A stretch of DNA of 64,000 nucleotides from Advenella sp. S44. Lineage in GTDB: Bacteria; Pseudomonadota; Gammaproteobacteria; Burkholderiales; Burkholderiaceae_B. This document shows, piece by piece, positions 47,736 to 57,201 of this stretch. A model generated the notes under the pieces. That model saw nothing but the letters and a program-made list of their open reading frames with translations, searched no databases and had not been told where the DNA came from. The position numbers were made by a program, and so were the translations under genes. Each line of letters starts with the position of its first letter. Position 1 is the stretch's first letter. The stretch covers positions 124,001-188,000 of the forward strand of contig NZ_NEXS01000009.1 of assembly GCF_002810445.1 (NCBI RefSeq). Reading direction: 5' to 3'.

Positions 47736-48748
47736 CAGCCGGCATCCTTGATACGAGGGTCCAGTACGCTGTACAGCAAATCAACCAGCATATTGAGCAG
47801 GACATAGACAAACGACACTAGCACGGCAAACCCCATGACGGCGGGAAAATCCAGCGCCTGGATGGAATCAACCACATACAGTCCCATACCGGGCCAGCCA
47901 AAGACCGTCTCGGTCAGCACTGCGCCGTAAAGCAGATCGCCCATGGCCAGCCCCAGTACGGTTACTGAAGGGATCAGCGCGTTGGGAAGAGCGTGCCCCA
48001 GAATAATCTTCCATCTTCCAAGCCCATAGGCCTGTGCGGTGCGCACATAATCTTCGGATAGCTGCTCCAGCATGGACGAGCGGATTTGCCGGGCCACGAC
48101 GCCCAGGTGCACGAAACTGAGTGTGAACGCAGGCAGCGCCAGATGCTGGGCCGCACTGCGAAATAATTCCCAGTCGCCGGCCAGCAGCGAGTCTATCAGG
48201 AAGAAACCTGTGACAGTCGGCGGATCTCCCAGCAGGCTATCAATCCGGCCACCCGAAGGAAACCAGGACAGATGCCCGTAAAAAATAATGAGCAGCCCCA
48301 GGCCGAGCCAGAATGCAGGCATGGAAATACCCATTACAGCCAGGGTGCGGGCAATTTGATCGATCCAGGCGTTTTTGTAGACCGCCGACAAGACACCCAG
48401 AGGTATACCCACCAGCATGGAAAAGATCAGCGCCACAATGGCCAGCTCCAGTGTGGCCGGGAAAAACGCAAGCAGATCTTCTATGACCGGTCGGCCGGTA
48501 CGTATGGAAGTGCCTAAATCGCCCTGTAGCAGTCCCTTCAGGTACAGCCAGTACTGTTCGTATAGTGGCAGATCCAGGCCGAGTTTCTGACGAATACCGG
48601 TAACGATTTCCTCTGTTGCCCGGTCACCGGCAATGAGCCGTGCCGGATCGCCGGGAATCATATGAGAGACAATGAAAGTGATCATTGATACGCCCAGCAT
48701 CACCACAACGAGCCAGGGCAGGCGCTTGAACAATATCTGGAAAAACAA
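47735..48748 (-). CDS. Dipeptide ABC transporter permease, DdpB/DppB-like
   Basis: A 337-residue permease with six helices. Starts MFFQILFKRLPWLVVVMLGV, contains the OppB segment SHMIPGDPARLIAGDRATEE, the EAA loop DYVRTAQAYGLGRWKIILGH near 235, and the end LVDLLYSVLDPRIK. It is 102 bases downstream of the binding protein gene and coupled to the second permease by TGATG. Position matches ddpB. Confidence 0.93.
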   Translation of the reverse strand: MFFQILFKRLPWLVVVMLGVSMITFIVSHMIPGDPARLIAGDRATEEIVTGIRQKLGLDLPLYEQYWLYLKGLLQGDLGTSIRTGRPVIEDLLAFFPATLELAIVALIFSMLVGIPLGVLSAVYKNAWIDQIARTLAVMGISMPAFWLGLGLLIIFYGHLSWFPSGGRIDSLLGDPPTVTGFFLIDSLLAGDWELFRSAAQHLALPAFTLSFVHLGVVARQIRSSMLEQLSEDYVRTAQAYGLGRWKIILGHALPNALIPSVTVLGLAMGDLLYGAVLTETVFGWPGMGLYVVDSIQALDFPAVMGFAVLVSFVYVLLNMLVDLLYSVLDPRIKDAG

Positions 48749-48850
48749 AACGAGCCTTTTTGGAAATGATATCGACGCCGTGTCGGTTTAATTACCGCAT
48801 GTTTGACAGATCCGGTTCGCAACGGCACGCACCGGATCGTATCGCTCGCA

Positions 48851-50401
48851 TCAGTCTTTGGAAATATCCGCTACGTTATATACATCGTGCAGCATCGGAT
48901 TATAAGCGTAACCTTTTACGTTATCGCGCAAGCCCATCTGGTTGCTATGCTGGAACAGGTAGACATAGGCGTAGTCCTTGACGACTTGTTTTTGCGCCTG
49001 CTGATACAAGTCCGTGCGCTTGGCCTGATCGGTTTCTTCCGCAGCCTGGCGCACCAGTTTGTCCACTTCCGGATTTGAATAGAATGACCGGTTCCCGGGC
49101 AGACCTTGCTTGGACGAATCAAACCAGTAGTTCATGAACATGAACGGATCGGCAAAATCCGGAGACCAGTTGCCAATTGAAATATCGAAATCCCCTTTTC
49201 CGAGGCGGTCGCGCATGGTGGCATTGGCCAGTTTTTCCAGTCGTACCTTGACGCCGACGGCCTGCAAACTGGCTTGCACCGATAGCGCAATGGGTTCCCA
49301 GTAAGGCTCTTTGGTCGAATAAAGCAAGGTAAGCGGCTTGTCAGGCGCCGCCTCGCCTACGCTTTCCTTGGCCGCAGCCAGATCGGTCTTGACGCCCGGC
49401 AACGTCTCGTCATGGGCCCACATGCCTTCGGGAATGGGACCATTGAGCGGTTTGGCTTCGCCATGCATAATGCCATTGATCATGCCGTTGTAATCGACTG
49501 CCTGGGCAATACCCTTACGCAGCGCGACATTACTGAGCGGTCCCGTCTTGTTGTTCAGGTACAGGTACGATACCAGCAACGATGGCACTTTCTTGAATAC
49601 CACACCGCTGGCATCTTGCATCGCTTTAACCTGGTCAGGCTGTATGCTGCCGACAATGTCCAGGTCGCCATTTTGCAATTGCAGGCGCCGGGCTGAAGCC
49701 TCGGGCACGATTTTGAATGCGACTTTTTCAAGTGTGGGCTGCTGGCCGCCGTAATGAGGATTACGCTCAAGAATCAGGCTGCGACCCTTGTTCCATTTTG
49801 CCAGCTGATAGGGTCCCGAACCGGCGGTATGGCCGGCCAGATATTTGTCTGCCCCGCCCGCCTGTTTTTCAACCGCCGGATTGATGATGCCTGCGCCGTT
49901 GTTGGCCAGGATATTGAGGAATGGCGCAAACGGCTTGTCCAGCTTGAACTCCACGGTCATGGGGTCCTTGACGGTCACCTGCAACCCTGCCGGGAAAGGT
50001 TCAGACGGGCCCTGCTTCATTTTCATCAGGCGGTCAAAACTGTATTTGACCGCTTGGGCGTCGACCGGTGCGCCGTCACTGAATTTCTGCCCCTCATTCA
50101 GCGTGAATGTCCAGGTGAGCTTGTCAGCCGACGTTGCCCAGCTTTTTGCCAGCTCCCCTTCCACTTCGGTCGAGCCCTCAGCCTTGTATTTAATCAGGCG
50201 CTGATAGCTGGGATAGGTAATGGACCAATCGTTATTATCCATGGTGACAGCGATATCCAGCATTTGCGGATCGGCACTCTTGGAGATAACCAGCATATTC
50301 TTAGGCGTGGCCGCTTGCGCTGTGACGCTGACGGACAATCCGAGGGCGGCGGCACAGGCCGCCATAAACGCGTTTCTCATAAACTTACGGCGAACTGACA
50401 T
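48851..50401 (-). CDS. Peptide-binding protein of the ABC importer, DdpA/DppA-like (SBP family 5)
   Basis: A 516-residue periplasmic binding protein. Signal peptide starts MSVRRKFMRNAFMAACAAAL and is cut near AQA-ATP. Family-5 features: LTWTFTLNEGQKFSDGAPVD, AGSGPYQLAKW, the LYLNNKTGPLSNVALRKGI block and SPDFADPFMFMNYWF. The ligand is probably a di- or tripeptide; the neighbour ddpX makes D-Ala-D-Ala a candidate. ATG at 50401 has GGAG upstream. It is separated from ddpX by 516 bases that carry a 15-unit tandem repeat. Confidence 0.92.
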   Translation of the reverse strand: MSVRRKFMRNAFMAACAAALGLSVSVTAQAATPKNMLVISKSADPQMLDIAVTMDNNDWSITYPSYQRLIKYKAEGSTEVEGELAKSWATSADKLTWTFTLNEGQKFSDGAPVDAQAVKYSFDRLMKMKQGPSEPFPAGLQVTVKDPMTVEFKLDKPFAPFLNILANNGAGIINPAVEKQAGGADKYLAGHTAGSGPYQLAKWNKGRSLILERNPHYGGQQPTLEKVAFKIVPEASARRLQLQNGDLDIVGSIQPDQVKAMQDASGVVFKKVPSLLVSYLYLNNKTGPLSNVALRKGIAQAVDYNGMINGIMHGEAKPLNGPIPEGMWAHDETLPGVKTDLAAAKESVGEAAPDKPLTLLYSTKEPYWEPIALSVQASLQAVGVKVRLEKLANATMRDRLGKGDFDISIGNWSPDFADPFMFMNYWFDSSKQGLPGNRSFYSNPEVDKLVRQAAEETDQAKRTDLYQQAQKQVVKDYAYVYLFQHSNQMGLRDNVKGYAYNPMLHDVYNVADISKD

Positions 50402-50660
50402 GGAAAGACTCCGATAGAATGAACTAACTACAGGCGGGAACCCGATCACGGCAAGCTACGCAGGCCGCGCCAGGTCATTGTTGCCGGCAGGCATTGGCGA
50501 CAATGATTGGTATGCAGAAAACCGGGAGAGCCCTCAGCCTGCACATGAACGGCAAATCTTAGCAAATGTCGTCGGAATAGGAAATAGACATATATCCCTA
50601 TACCAGTATCTCAATATCGAGGTCTTAATATCAGGATTGTCGTTTCGGAATCGCCATCAC

Positions 50661-50870
50661 CGATTGTTGTACCCAAATCGCTATACTCGGATTGTTGTAC
50701 CCGGATTGTTGTACCCGGATTGTTGTACCCGGATTGTTGTACCCGGATTGTTGTACCCGGATTGTTGTACCTGGATTGTTGTACCTGGATTGTTGTACCT
50801 GGATTGTTGTACCTGGATCGTCTTACCTGGATCGTCTTACCTGGATCGTCTTACCTGGATCGTGTTGCCT
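50661..50870. repeat. 14-bp tandem repeat, exactly 15 units, inside the ddp-like operon
   Basis: Units of 14 bp in strict phase: two diverged units (50661-50688), GGATTGTTGTACCC five times (50689-50758), GGATTGTTGTACCT four times (50759-50814), GGATCGTCTTACCT three times (50815-50856) and GGATCGTGTTGCCT once (50857-50870). Variants lie in blocks. All three plus-strand frames stay open through the array, which yields spurious proteins with LYPDCCTRIVVPG repeats. It lies between ddpX and ddpA, both on the minus strand. Confidence 0.97.
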
Positions 50871-50917
50871 GGTTTACCCAATCAGGAGCGCCACATGGGA
50901 ACGCCATACTGAGTTCG

Positions 50918-51481
50918 CTATACCGTCACCAGCGTACTTTCGATGACAGGGTAAGCACCCGAGTTCGGCAATTCGTAATGCCACCATTCGGACTTGATGC
51001 CGCGGAACCCCGCATGCAGCATAATACCCAGCAATAGCAGGCGATTTTTTTGCACGATGGCAGGCAAGTCTGCATAATCGTGGTGCGAGGCATCTTCCAT
51101 GGCATCAAAACCGGTGCCCATGTCCAGTTCGGCGCCCTGTTCATCCAGCAACGTAACATCCACGGCGGTGCCGCGCGAATGATGCGATCCCTGTAACGGA
51201 TCCGCGACATACTGGGCATCAGGCAGCGCCAACCAGAAGATTTTCTGCGCGGCAGGCGGCCGGTATCCGTCAAAGACCTTAAGGGTGTATCCGGCTGAAC
51301 GGGCCAGTTCCGAAGCGCGAAGCAATCGCGGCGCCGCGTCTTTGTGCAACGCACACCGGGCGGTCTGATACACGACGCGCCCTGCAATGTTATTGCTGCT
51401 GGCATAAACCAGGTCAATGACAACACCATACTGTGCTTCGTTGATAATAACCAAATCCTGATCGATCACCGCGGTGTCCAT
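50918..51481 (-). CDS. ddpX: D-alanyl-D-alanine dipeptidase, VanX/DdpX family
   Basis: A 187-residue zinc peptidase that splits D-Ala-D-Ala. The zinc site is SHHSRGTAVD (His101 and Asp108) and SEWWHYE (the second His, with the catalytic Glu). Arg74 in FDGYRPP matches the transition-state Arg of VanX. Close to E. coli DdpX along its length (YQTARCALHKDA; NRLLLLGIM). The ATG at 51481 gives the E. coli-like length; the frame open to 51631 adds no family sequence. No signal peptide, so it is cytoplasmic. Followed by the five importer genes in the same order as E. coli ddpXABCDF. There is no vanA or vanH, so this is nutrient recycling, not resistance. Confidence 0.93.
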   Translation of the reverse strand: MDTAVIDQDLVIINEAQYGVVIDLVYASSNNIAGRVVYQTARCALHKDAAPRLLRASELARSAGYTLKVFDGYRPPAAQKIFWLALPDAQYVADPLQGSHHSRGTAVDVTLLDEQGAELDMGTGFDAMEDASHHDYADLPAIVQKNRLLLLGIMLHAGFRGIKSEWWHYELPNSGAYPVIESTLVTV

Positions 51482-51649
51482 ATACTGATTGCCCTGTAAA
51501 AATATGCCCAATGCGGCCATTGTAATCTTTCGGCTGCCATCAACCAAGCTCGCCAGACAGCACATGCAGTGAGGTAGCCGTGAGCCCTGCTCACCACCAC
51601 CCAGCGCACGGAATGACTTGTCAGGCACCAATACCGTGGCCGGGCGGCA

Positions 51650-53062
51650 TTAGGACGACGCGTCGCTGGCAGGCGCCAATGACTCTACTGTCTGCAGCAA
51701 GCGCACAATCAGCGATTCGCGTTCCATCTCCGATTGCATCGCAGGGCTGGCACCCAATTCCTGTTCGTCCAGCACGACAGTGATACTATAATCCGGATTG
51801 CGCCGAATCAGCGAGCGAAGGTCTAGTGATAGCAATTGTGATGAAAATTGCCCTGCCTGTTTCGGTTCGGCATACGGAGCCGACAGCAACAGCGTATCGC
51901 CATCGGCCGCGACCAGGCGACTGCGGAATGCGCCCGCTTCATCGCGAAAACTGATAAACCGGGCCGCCTTACCACTTTTCTTTTTGGCAGGCGCTGCACT
52001 GGCCACGCGGGTGCCATTGCGCAAGCCGATAGCTTCGCGAATTTGCTGCATGAATGGCGTTGCCAGCTTGCGCGCCTTGGCCGCGCCGGCGTGCAGGATA
52101 TCTTCAATCCTTTCGGGATTGTCCATCAGCGTGACATATTGCTCGCGCATGGGGGCCAGAATACCTTCCAGGTGAGCGGCCAGTTTTTGCTTGGCATCGC
52201 CCCAGCCCATGCCGTCAGCCAGTTCACGCCGGAAGTTTTCAGTATCCTGGGGCGTGGCAAACGCCTTGTAGATCAGAAACAGGTGAGACGCGTCGGCATC
52301 TTTGGACTCGCCTGGTGCGCGCGAGTCGGTCACGATCCGCGCAATGGCATTTGATAATGCCTTGGCGCCACCCTCAAAAAGCGGGATAGTGTTGTTGTAG
52401 CTCTTGGACATTTTACGGCCATCCAGGCCGGGCAGCGTTGCCACGTCTTCATCAATCTGCACATCGGGCAGCACAAAATAGTCCCGTCCTGCTCCGTACT
52501 GGTGATTAAAGCGTTGGGCAATATCCCGTGCCATTTCCAGATGCTGGATCTGGTCGCGGCCGACCGGCACGCGGTTGGCATTGAACATCAGAATATCGGC
52601 TGCCATCAGTACCGGGTAAGAAAACAAACCCATATTCACGCCATCATCAGGCTCGACGTTTCGGGCCACGTTCTGATCGACCGATGCCTTGTAAGCATGG
52701 GCGCGATTCATCAGGCCTTTGGGCGTAATGCAGGTCAGTATCCAGCTGAGTTCAGGAATTTCCGGCACATCCGACTGGCGATAAAACGTTACCTTGTCGG
52801 GATCCAGTCCGGCGGCAAGCCAGGTCGCGGCAATTTCAAGGCGCGAGCGGGCCACGCGCTGCGGATCATCACATTTGATCAGGGCATGGTAATCTGCCAG
52901 GAAAAAGAAGGCATCGACGTTGGGCTGGCGACTGGAGGCGACCGCTGGCCGGATGGCACCTGCGTAATTGCCCAGGTGCGGTGTTCCTGATGTCGTAATG
53001 CCCGTCAGTACGCGTACACTTTGACTTGCGCTACTGGGGATGGGAGTTTGTTCAGCACTCAT
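51650..53062 (-). CDS. trpS: Tryptophanyl-tRNA synthetase with C-terminal extension
   Basis: A 470-residue class I synthetase. HIGH-like motif [11 protein letters not shown] near 27-37, tryptophan-pocket sequence [17 protein letters not shown] near 165, KMSKS at about 213 ([10 protein letters not shown]). The usual enzyme is about 335 residues; the core ends near 355 ([10 protein letters not shown]). The final 110 residues start with a Lys-rich linker ([12 protein letters not shown]) and form a compact mixed-sequence segment of unknown role ([18 protein letters not shown]). It is 24 bases upstream of the end of zapE, on the same strand. Confidence 0.95.
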   Translation of the reverse strand: MSAEQTPIPSSASQSVRVLTGITTSGTPHLGNYAGAIRPAVASSRQPNVDAFFFLADYHALIKCDDPQRVARSRLEIAATWLAAGLDPDKVTFYRQSDVPEIPELSWILTCITPKGLMNRAHAYKASVDQNVARNVEPDDGVNMGLFSYPVLMAADILMFNANRVPVGRDQIQHLEMARDIAQRFNHQYGAGRDYFVLPDVQIDEDVATLPGLDGRKMSKSYNNTIPLFEGGAKALSNAIARIVTDSRAPGESKDADASHLFLIYKAFATPQDTENFRRELADGMGWGDAKQKLAAHLEGILAPMREQYVTLMDNPERIEDILHAGAAKARKLATPFMQQIREAIGLRNGTRVASAAPAKKKSGKAARFISFRDEAGAFRSRLVAADGDTLLLSAPYAEPKQAGQFSSQLLSLDLRSLIRRNPDYSITVVLDEQELGASPAMQSEMERESLIVRLLQTVESLAPASDASS

Positions 53063-53086
53063 ATTCGATTTCCAACTGCAATAATA

Positions 53087-54178
53087 TTAAAGTTTCACCG
53101 ACAATCGTCTTTCGGATTCAAGGTATTCTTTGGACTGCATTTCGGTAATACGGGACACGGTCCGGTGAAATTCATTGGCCAGGACCCCTTCGGTGTACAG
53201 CTCCTGAGCCGGACATTCGGCAGACATGATCAGTTTGACATTATGATCGTACAAGACGTCAATCAGCCAGGTAAAACGGCGCGCCTCGGACGAATGCCGG
53301 GGCATCATGCGTGGTACACCCGACAGAATGATTGTCTGATAGCGATTGGCCAGCTCCAGATAGTCATTCTGCGAGCGGGGTCCGCCGCAAAGTTCCGCAA
53401 AACTGAACCATACCACTGATCCGGCCACCGCAACCGCCTTGATCACCCGGTTTTCAATACGCAGATCGGTATCCTGAGGCGCGGTTTCTGCCAGTCGATC
53501 AAACGCCTGTTGCAATTGCGCTTGCGTGTCGTCATTCAGGGGAGTCAGGTACATGGGTACCTGTTCCAGCGTCCGCTGGCGATAATCCACACCGGTATCA
53601 ACATTGAGTACATCCATCCGCTTCTGAATCAGGGCAATGGCCGGCAGGATCCTGTCGCGGTGCAAACCATCCGGGTACAGCGTCGATGGTTCATAATTGG
53701 ATGTCATGACAAAGCTGGTGCCATTTTCAAACAGATTGAGCAGCAGCTTATAGAGGATCATGGCATCTGCAATATCCGAAACGTGAAACTCATCAAAGCA
53801 GATCAGTTTGTATTTTTCACTGATGAGGCGCGCCACTTCGTCCAGCGGGTCGCTCTTGCCCCGCAGTTGCTGCAATTGATGATGAACGCTGCGCATGAAT
53901 TCATGAAAATGAATCCGTGTCTTTTGCTCGATCTGTACCGTCATAAAGAACGAATCCATCAGAAAGCTTTTGCCACGCCCGACTCCGCCCCACATATAAA
54001 CGCCGCGCGGCGGCTCGGGCTTGCGGAAAAAGCGCCGGAAAGGCTTGCCCAGCTCCTGCTTGTACGCCACCAGCTCATCGGCAAATACCTGCAGACGCGC
54101 AATCGCCCGCTGCTGGGCCTCATCGGCCTGATAGCCGCGCTCAGCAAGGGTCTTTTCGTAATATTGCAGTACGTTCAT
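53087..54178 (-). CDS. zapE: Cell division protein ZapE (AFG1-like ATPase)
   Basis: A 363-residue AAA-type ATPase that affects FtsZ ring stability in enterobacteria. Walker A is WGGVGRGKSFLMD near 62-74; Walker B CFDEFHVSDIADAMIL near 145; sensor region TSNYEPSTLYPDGLHRDR; RRFTWLIDVLYDHNVKL near 310. Length matches the family. It precedes trpS by 24 bases and follows lpdA after 214 bases. Confidence 0.94.
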   Translation of the reverse strand: MNVLQYYEKTLAERGYQADEAQQRAIARLQVFADELVAYKQELGKPFRRFFRKPEPPRGVYMWGGVGRGKSFLMDSFFMTVQIEQKTRIHFHEFMRSVHHQLQQLRGKSDPLDEVARLISEKYKLICFDEFHVSDIADAMILYKLLLNLFENGTSFVMTSNYEPSTLYPDGLHRDRILPAIALIQKRMDVLNVDTGVDYRQRTLEQVPMYLTPLNDDTQAQLQQAFDRLAETAPQDTDLRIENRVIKAVAVAGSVVWFSFAELCGGPRSQNDYLELANRYQTIILSGVPRMMPRHSSEARRFTWLIDVLYDHNVKLIMSAECPAQELYTEGVLANEFHRTVSRITEMQSKEYLESERRLSVKL

Positions 54179-54286
54179 GAAACAGGTCGGTTCAAATCAA
54201 TTCGGATTGAGGGCAAGACTGGCAAGGGGGACACGACGCGCCTGGCCCTCGCGGGCCGACTGATATGCTTGTACCGCAGGAACAGG

Positions 54287-54309
54287 CCGGGGTGCCAGTA
54301 GCACCCCGG
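54287..54309. repeat. Hairpin between lpdA and zapE
   Basis: A perfect 9-bp inverted repeat (CCGGGGTGC at 54287-54295 and complement at 54301-54309), loop CAGTA, without a T-run on either side. It may be a processing or stabilising hairpin between the two genes. Confidence 0.5.
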
Positions 54310-54392
54310 ATTGCCCAATACGCAACGTTCAGACTGACGGCAGGCACCGGCCGAACCCGATGCCTTTGCCGTATACAACATCGTGTTGTTGA

Positions 54393-55823
54393 TCAGAAGT
54401 TCAGAGCACGTTTATCAACGGCCAGTGCGGCTTCTTTGAGCGCTTCGGACAAGGTCGGATGCGCATGGCAGATACGCGCGATATCTTCGGAGGCACCTTT
54501 GAACTCCATGATCGTTACCGCTTCGGCAATCAGTTCGGATGCCATGGGGCCAATAATATGCACGCCCAGCACTTCGTCGGTCTTGGCATCGGCAATCACC
54601 TTGGCAAAGCCGGTGGTATCACCCAGCGCACGCGCCCGGCCGTTGGCCATGAACGGGAAACTGCCGGTACGGATTTCGCGCTTTTCTGCCTTCAACTGCT
54701 GTTCGGTCTTACCGACCCATGCAATTTCCGGAGAAGTATAGAGAACCCAAGGAATGGTATTGAAGTTGACATGGCCGTGCTGGCCGGCAATGCGTTCGGC
54801 CACGGCAACGCCCTCTTCTTCGGCCTTGTGTGCCAGCATCGGGCCGCGCACCACATCGCCCACAGCCCATACGTTTGGCAGATTGGTCTTGCACTCTTCA
54901 TTTACATTGATGAAGCCGCGCTCGTCCAGTTGCAGGCCGACACTGTCGGCATTCAGGTTACCCGTGAACGGAACACGACCAATGGAAACGATCAGTTTGT
55001 CTACAGCCAGAGACTGCTCGGCACCTTTGGAATCGGTATAGGGAACGGTAATGGTTTTTGTCGTGGACTTGATCTCACCGATCTTGACCCCGGTTTCAAT
55101 TTTCAGACCCTGCTTGGCGAATGCCTTCTGGGCTTCCTTGGCGACCTGCGCGTCGGCGGCGGCCAGAAACTCGGGCATGGCTTCCAGAATGGTGACTTCA
55201 GCACCCAGGCGGCGCCAGACGCTACCCATTTCCAGACCAATCACACCAGCGCCGATCACACCCAGTTTTTTGGGAACGGCTGGCAGACGCAACGCGCCGT
55301 CATTGGACAGCACTTGCTTCTCATCGAATGGCAGCCCGGGCAAGGCACGTGCCACCGAGCCGGTGGCCACAACGACGTGGGTCGCTGTCAGGCTTTCTGC
55401 TTTTTTCCCGGTCACACTAATTTTCCAGCTGCCATCTTCGGCCTTGCCGTCGAACGCGCCCACACCGGAAAAGAATGTGACTTTGTTTTTCTTGAGCAGA
55501 TAAAGAATGCCATCGTTATTTTGCTTGACAACCGTGTCCTTGCGACCGATCAGCGCGTCAAGTTTGAGCTTGACACTGCCCACTTCAATGCCGTGTTCAG
55601 CAAAATGGTTGTTGGCTTGATCAAAATGTTCGGACGATTGCAACAGGGCTTTGGATGGGATGCAGCCCACATTGGTGCAGGTGCCACCGAGTTTGGGATT
55701 GCCGGCCTCATCGGCCCAGGCATCAATACACGCCACTTTCTTGCCCAGCTGCGCAGCACGGATCGCTGCAATGTAGCCGCCAGGACCGGCGCCAATTACG
55801 ACAACGTCAAATTGTGAAGACAT
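54393..55823 (-). CDS. lpdA: Dihydrolipoyl dehydrogenase (E3)
   Basis: A 476-residue flavoprotein disulfide reductase that reoxidises the lipoyl arm of 2-oxoglutarate dehydrogenase. FAD-binding VVIGAGPGGYIAAIRAAQLG at 8-27, redox cysteines C49 and C54 (GGTCTNVGCIPSK), NAD-binding GVIGAGVIGLEMGSVWRRLG near 185, second FAD contact NVWAVGDVVRGPMLAHKAEEEG, and the C-terminal His-Glu pair in CHAHPTLSEA. ATG at 55823 follows AAGAGA. Last gene of sucA-sucB-lpdA, after an internal terminator-like hairpin. Confidence 0.97.
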   Translation of the reverse strand: MSSQFDVVVIGAGPGGYIAAIRAAQLGKKVACIDAWADEAGNPKLGGTCTNVGCIPSKALLQSSEHFDQANNHFAEHGIEVGSVKLKLDALIGRKDTVVKQNNDGILYLLKKNKVTFFSGVGAFDGKAEDGSWKISVTGKKAESLTATHVVVATGSVARALPGLPFDEKQVLSNDGALRLPAVPKKLGVIGAGVIGLEMGSVWRRLGAEVTILEAMPEFLAAADAQVAKEAQKAFAKQGLKIETGVKIGEIKSTTKTITVPYTDSKGAEQSLAVDKLIVSIGRVPFTGNLNADSVGLQLDERGFINVNEECKTNLPNVWAVGDVVRGPMLAHKAEEEGVAVAERIAGQHGHVNFNTIPWVLYTSPEIAWVGKTEQQLKAEKREIRTGSFPFMANGRARALGDTTGFAKVIADAKTDEVLGVHIIGPMASELIAEAVTIMEFKGASEDIARICHAHPTLSEALKEAALAVDKRALNF

Positions 55824-55870
55824 AATATTCTCTTGATTTCGATATAGCAGATGCGATTGCCGCATCCTAT

Positions 55871-55898
55871 GAAAAACGCGCGCCCCGTGAAGGGGCGC
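55871..55898 (-). terminator. Terminator-like hairpin between sucB and lpdA
   Basis: On the minus strand a perfect 7-bp GC stem (55892-55898 with 55880-55886), loop TTCAC, then CGC and TTTTT. It may lower lpdA transcription relative to sucAB or mark an RNA processing site. Confidence 0.6.
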
Positions 55899-55914
55899 AT
55901 TCAGACTGTGGCGA

Positions 55915-57168
55915 TTACAGATCCAGCAGCAGGCGCTGCGGGTCTTCGAGCGCCTCTTTCATGGCAACCAGGCCCAGTACGGCTTCACGACCGTCAATGA
56001 TACGGTGATCGTATGACATGGCCAGGAAGTTGATCGGGCGGATAACCACCTGACCATTTTCCACTACGGGGCGGTCCTTGGTGGCGTGAACGCCCAGGAT
56101 CGCAGACTGCGGTGGGTTGATGATAGGCGTGGACAACATGGAACCGAAAACACCGCCGTTGGAGATAGAGAACGTGCCGCCAGTCAGGTCTTCCAGACTA
56201 ATCTTGCCTTCTCGTGCCTTGACGCCGTATTGAGCAATGGTTTTTTCGATTTCAGCGAAAGACAGCTGATCCGCGTTGCGAATGATAGGCACCACCAGGC
56301 CGCGCGGGCTGCTGACCGCGATACCGATATCAAAATAACCGTGATAGATAATATCTTTGCCATCGACAGAAGCGTTAAGCAACGGGTATTTCTTCAGCGC
56401 AGCAACGGCGGCCTTGACGAAAAAGGACATGAATCCGAGCTTGACGCCGTGTTCTTTTTCAAAACGGTCTTTATAAGCGTTGCGCAGGTCAATGACCGCC
56501 TTCATATTGACTTCATTGAACGTCGTCAGAATGGCGTTTTCCTGCTGGGACTGGATCAGGCGCTCGGCAATACGTGCACGCAAACGAGTCATGGGCACAC
56601 GCTGCTCCGGACGACCGTCAAGAGACAGGCCATCGGCAGTGCCGGCGGCAGCGGCCGCCGGTGCAGCGGCGGGCTTGGCAGAAGCGCCAACCGCATCCGC
56701 CTTGGTCACACGACCATCACGACCGGAGCCGGCTACATCATCAGCGGCAATGCCTTTTTCAGACAAGATTTTGCTGGCGGCAGGAGAGGCAACGCCTGCA
56801 CTGCCTTTGCTGGCTTCGGCGGCTTTGGGAGCCTGCTCGGCTTTAGGCGCTTCGGCTGCTTTAGGCGCTTCGGCTGCTTTGGCGGGCTCGGCAGCCGCCG
56901 CTTCAGGCGCGGCCGCACCGGCTTTTGCTTCGGTGTCGATTTTTGCCAGCAACTGGCCGGAAGTCACTGTGCTGCCATCGCCTTCGGCGATTTCGGTAAG
57001 CACACCAGTCGCCGGCGCGGGCACTTCCAGTACCACCTTGTCGGTTTCGACTTCGATCAGGGTTTCATCCTGAGTGACAGCTTCGCCGACTTTCTTTTTC
57101 CATTCGAGCAGTGACGCTTCTGAGATCGATTCGGAGAGCTGAGGAACTACAACGTCAATAATAGCCAT
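55915..57168 (-). CDS. sucB: Dihydrolipoyllysine succinyltransferase, E2 of 2-oxoglutarate dehydrogenase
   Basis: A 417-residue E2 enzyme. One lipoyl domain at 1-76 with lipoylated Lys44 in [10 protein letters not shown]; an Ala/Pro/Lys linker with repeated [19 protein letters not shown] sequence; an E3-binding domain near 120-155 ([23 protein letters not shown]); and the catalytic domain near 185-417 with [12 protein letters not shown]. The ATG at 57168 is chosen over a TTG at 57174. It lies 34 bases after sucA. Confidence 0.96.
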   Translation of the reverse strand: MAIIDVVVPQLSESISEASLLEWKKKVGEAVTQDETLIEVETDKVVLEVPAPATGVLTEIAEGDGSTVTSGQLLAKIDTEAKAGAAAPEAAAAEPAKAAEAPKAAEAPKAEQAPKAAEASKGSAGVASPAASKILSEKGIAADDVAGSGRDGRVTKADAVGASAKPAAAPAAAAAGTADGLSLDGRPEQRVPMTRLRARIAERLIQSQQENAILTTFNEVNMKAVIDLRNAYKDRFEKEHGVKLGFMSFFVKAAVAALKKYPLLNASVDGKDIIYHGYFDIGIAVSSPRGLVVPIIRNADQLSFAEIEKTIAQYGVKAREGKISLEDLTGGTFSISNGGVFGSMLSTPIINPPQSAILGVHATKDRPVVENGQVVIRPINFLAMSYDHRIIDGREAVLGLVAMKEALEDPQRLLLDL

Positions 57169-57201
57169 TTTCAATAATCCGTAAAATTGTAATTAGACCG
57201 C

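Noticed and set aside
50661-50870. CRISPR array
   Set aside because: Units are contiguous with no spacers, and there are no cas genes.
50478-51037. Overlapping frames coding for repeated LYPDCCTRIVVPG
   Set aside because: A 14-bp repeat has no stop in any phase here, so all three frames are open by arithmetic; no ribosome site, and the neighbouring genes are on the other strand.
50918-51481. Vancomycin resistance locus because of the VanX-type enzyme
   Set aside because: No vanH, vanA or vanRS; the order with importer genes is that of the E. coli ddp operon.
53510-54301. 263-codon plus-strand frame
   Set aside because: Antisense to zapE, whose Walker motifs are clear.
54459-55817. Open frame of 452 codons on the plus strand
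   Set aside because: It is wholly antisense to lpdA, which has all E3 motifs; the plus-strand protein is rich in His, Phe and Gly in patterns produced by reading the other strand.
56086-57114. Open frame of 342 codons on the plus strand, Gly/Arg/Phe-rich
   Set aside because: Antisense to sucB; the composition comes from the Ala/Pro/Lys linker read backwards.
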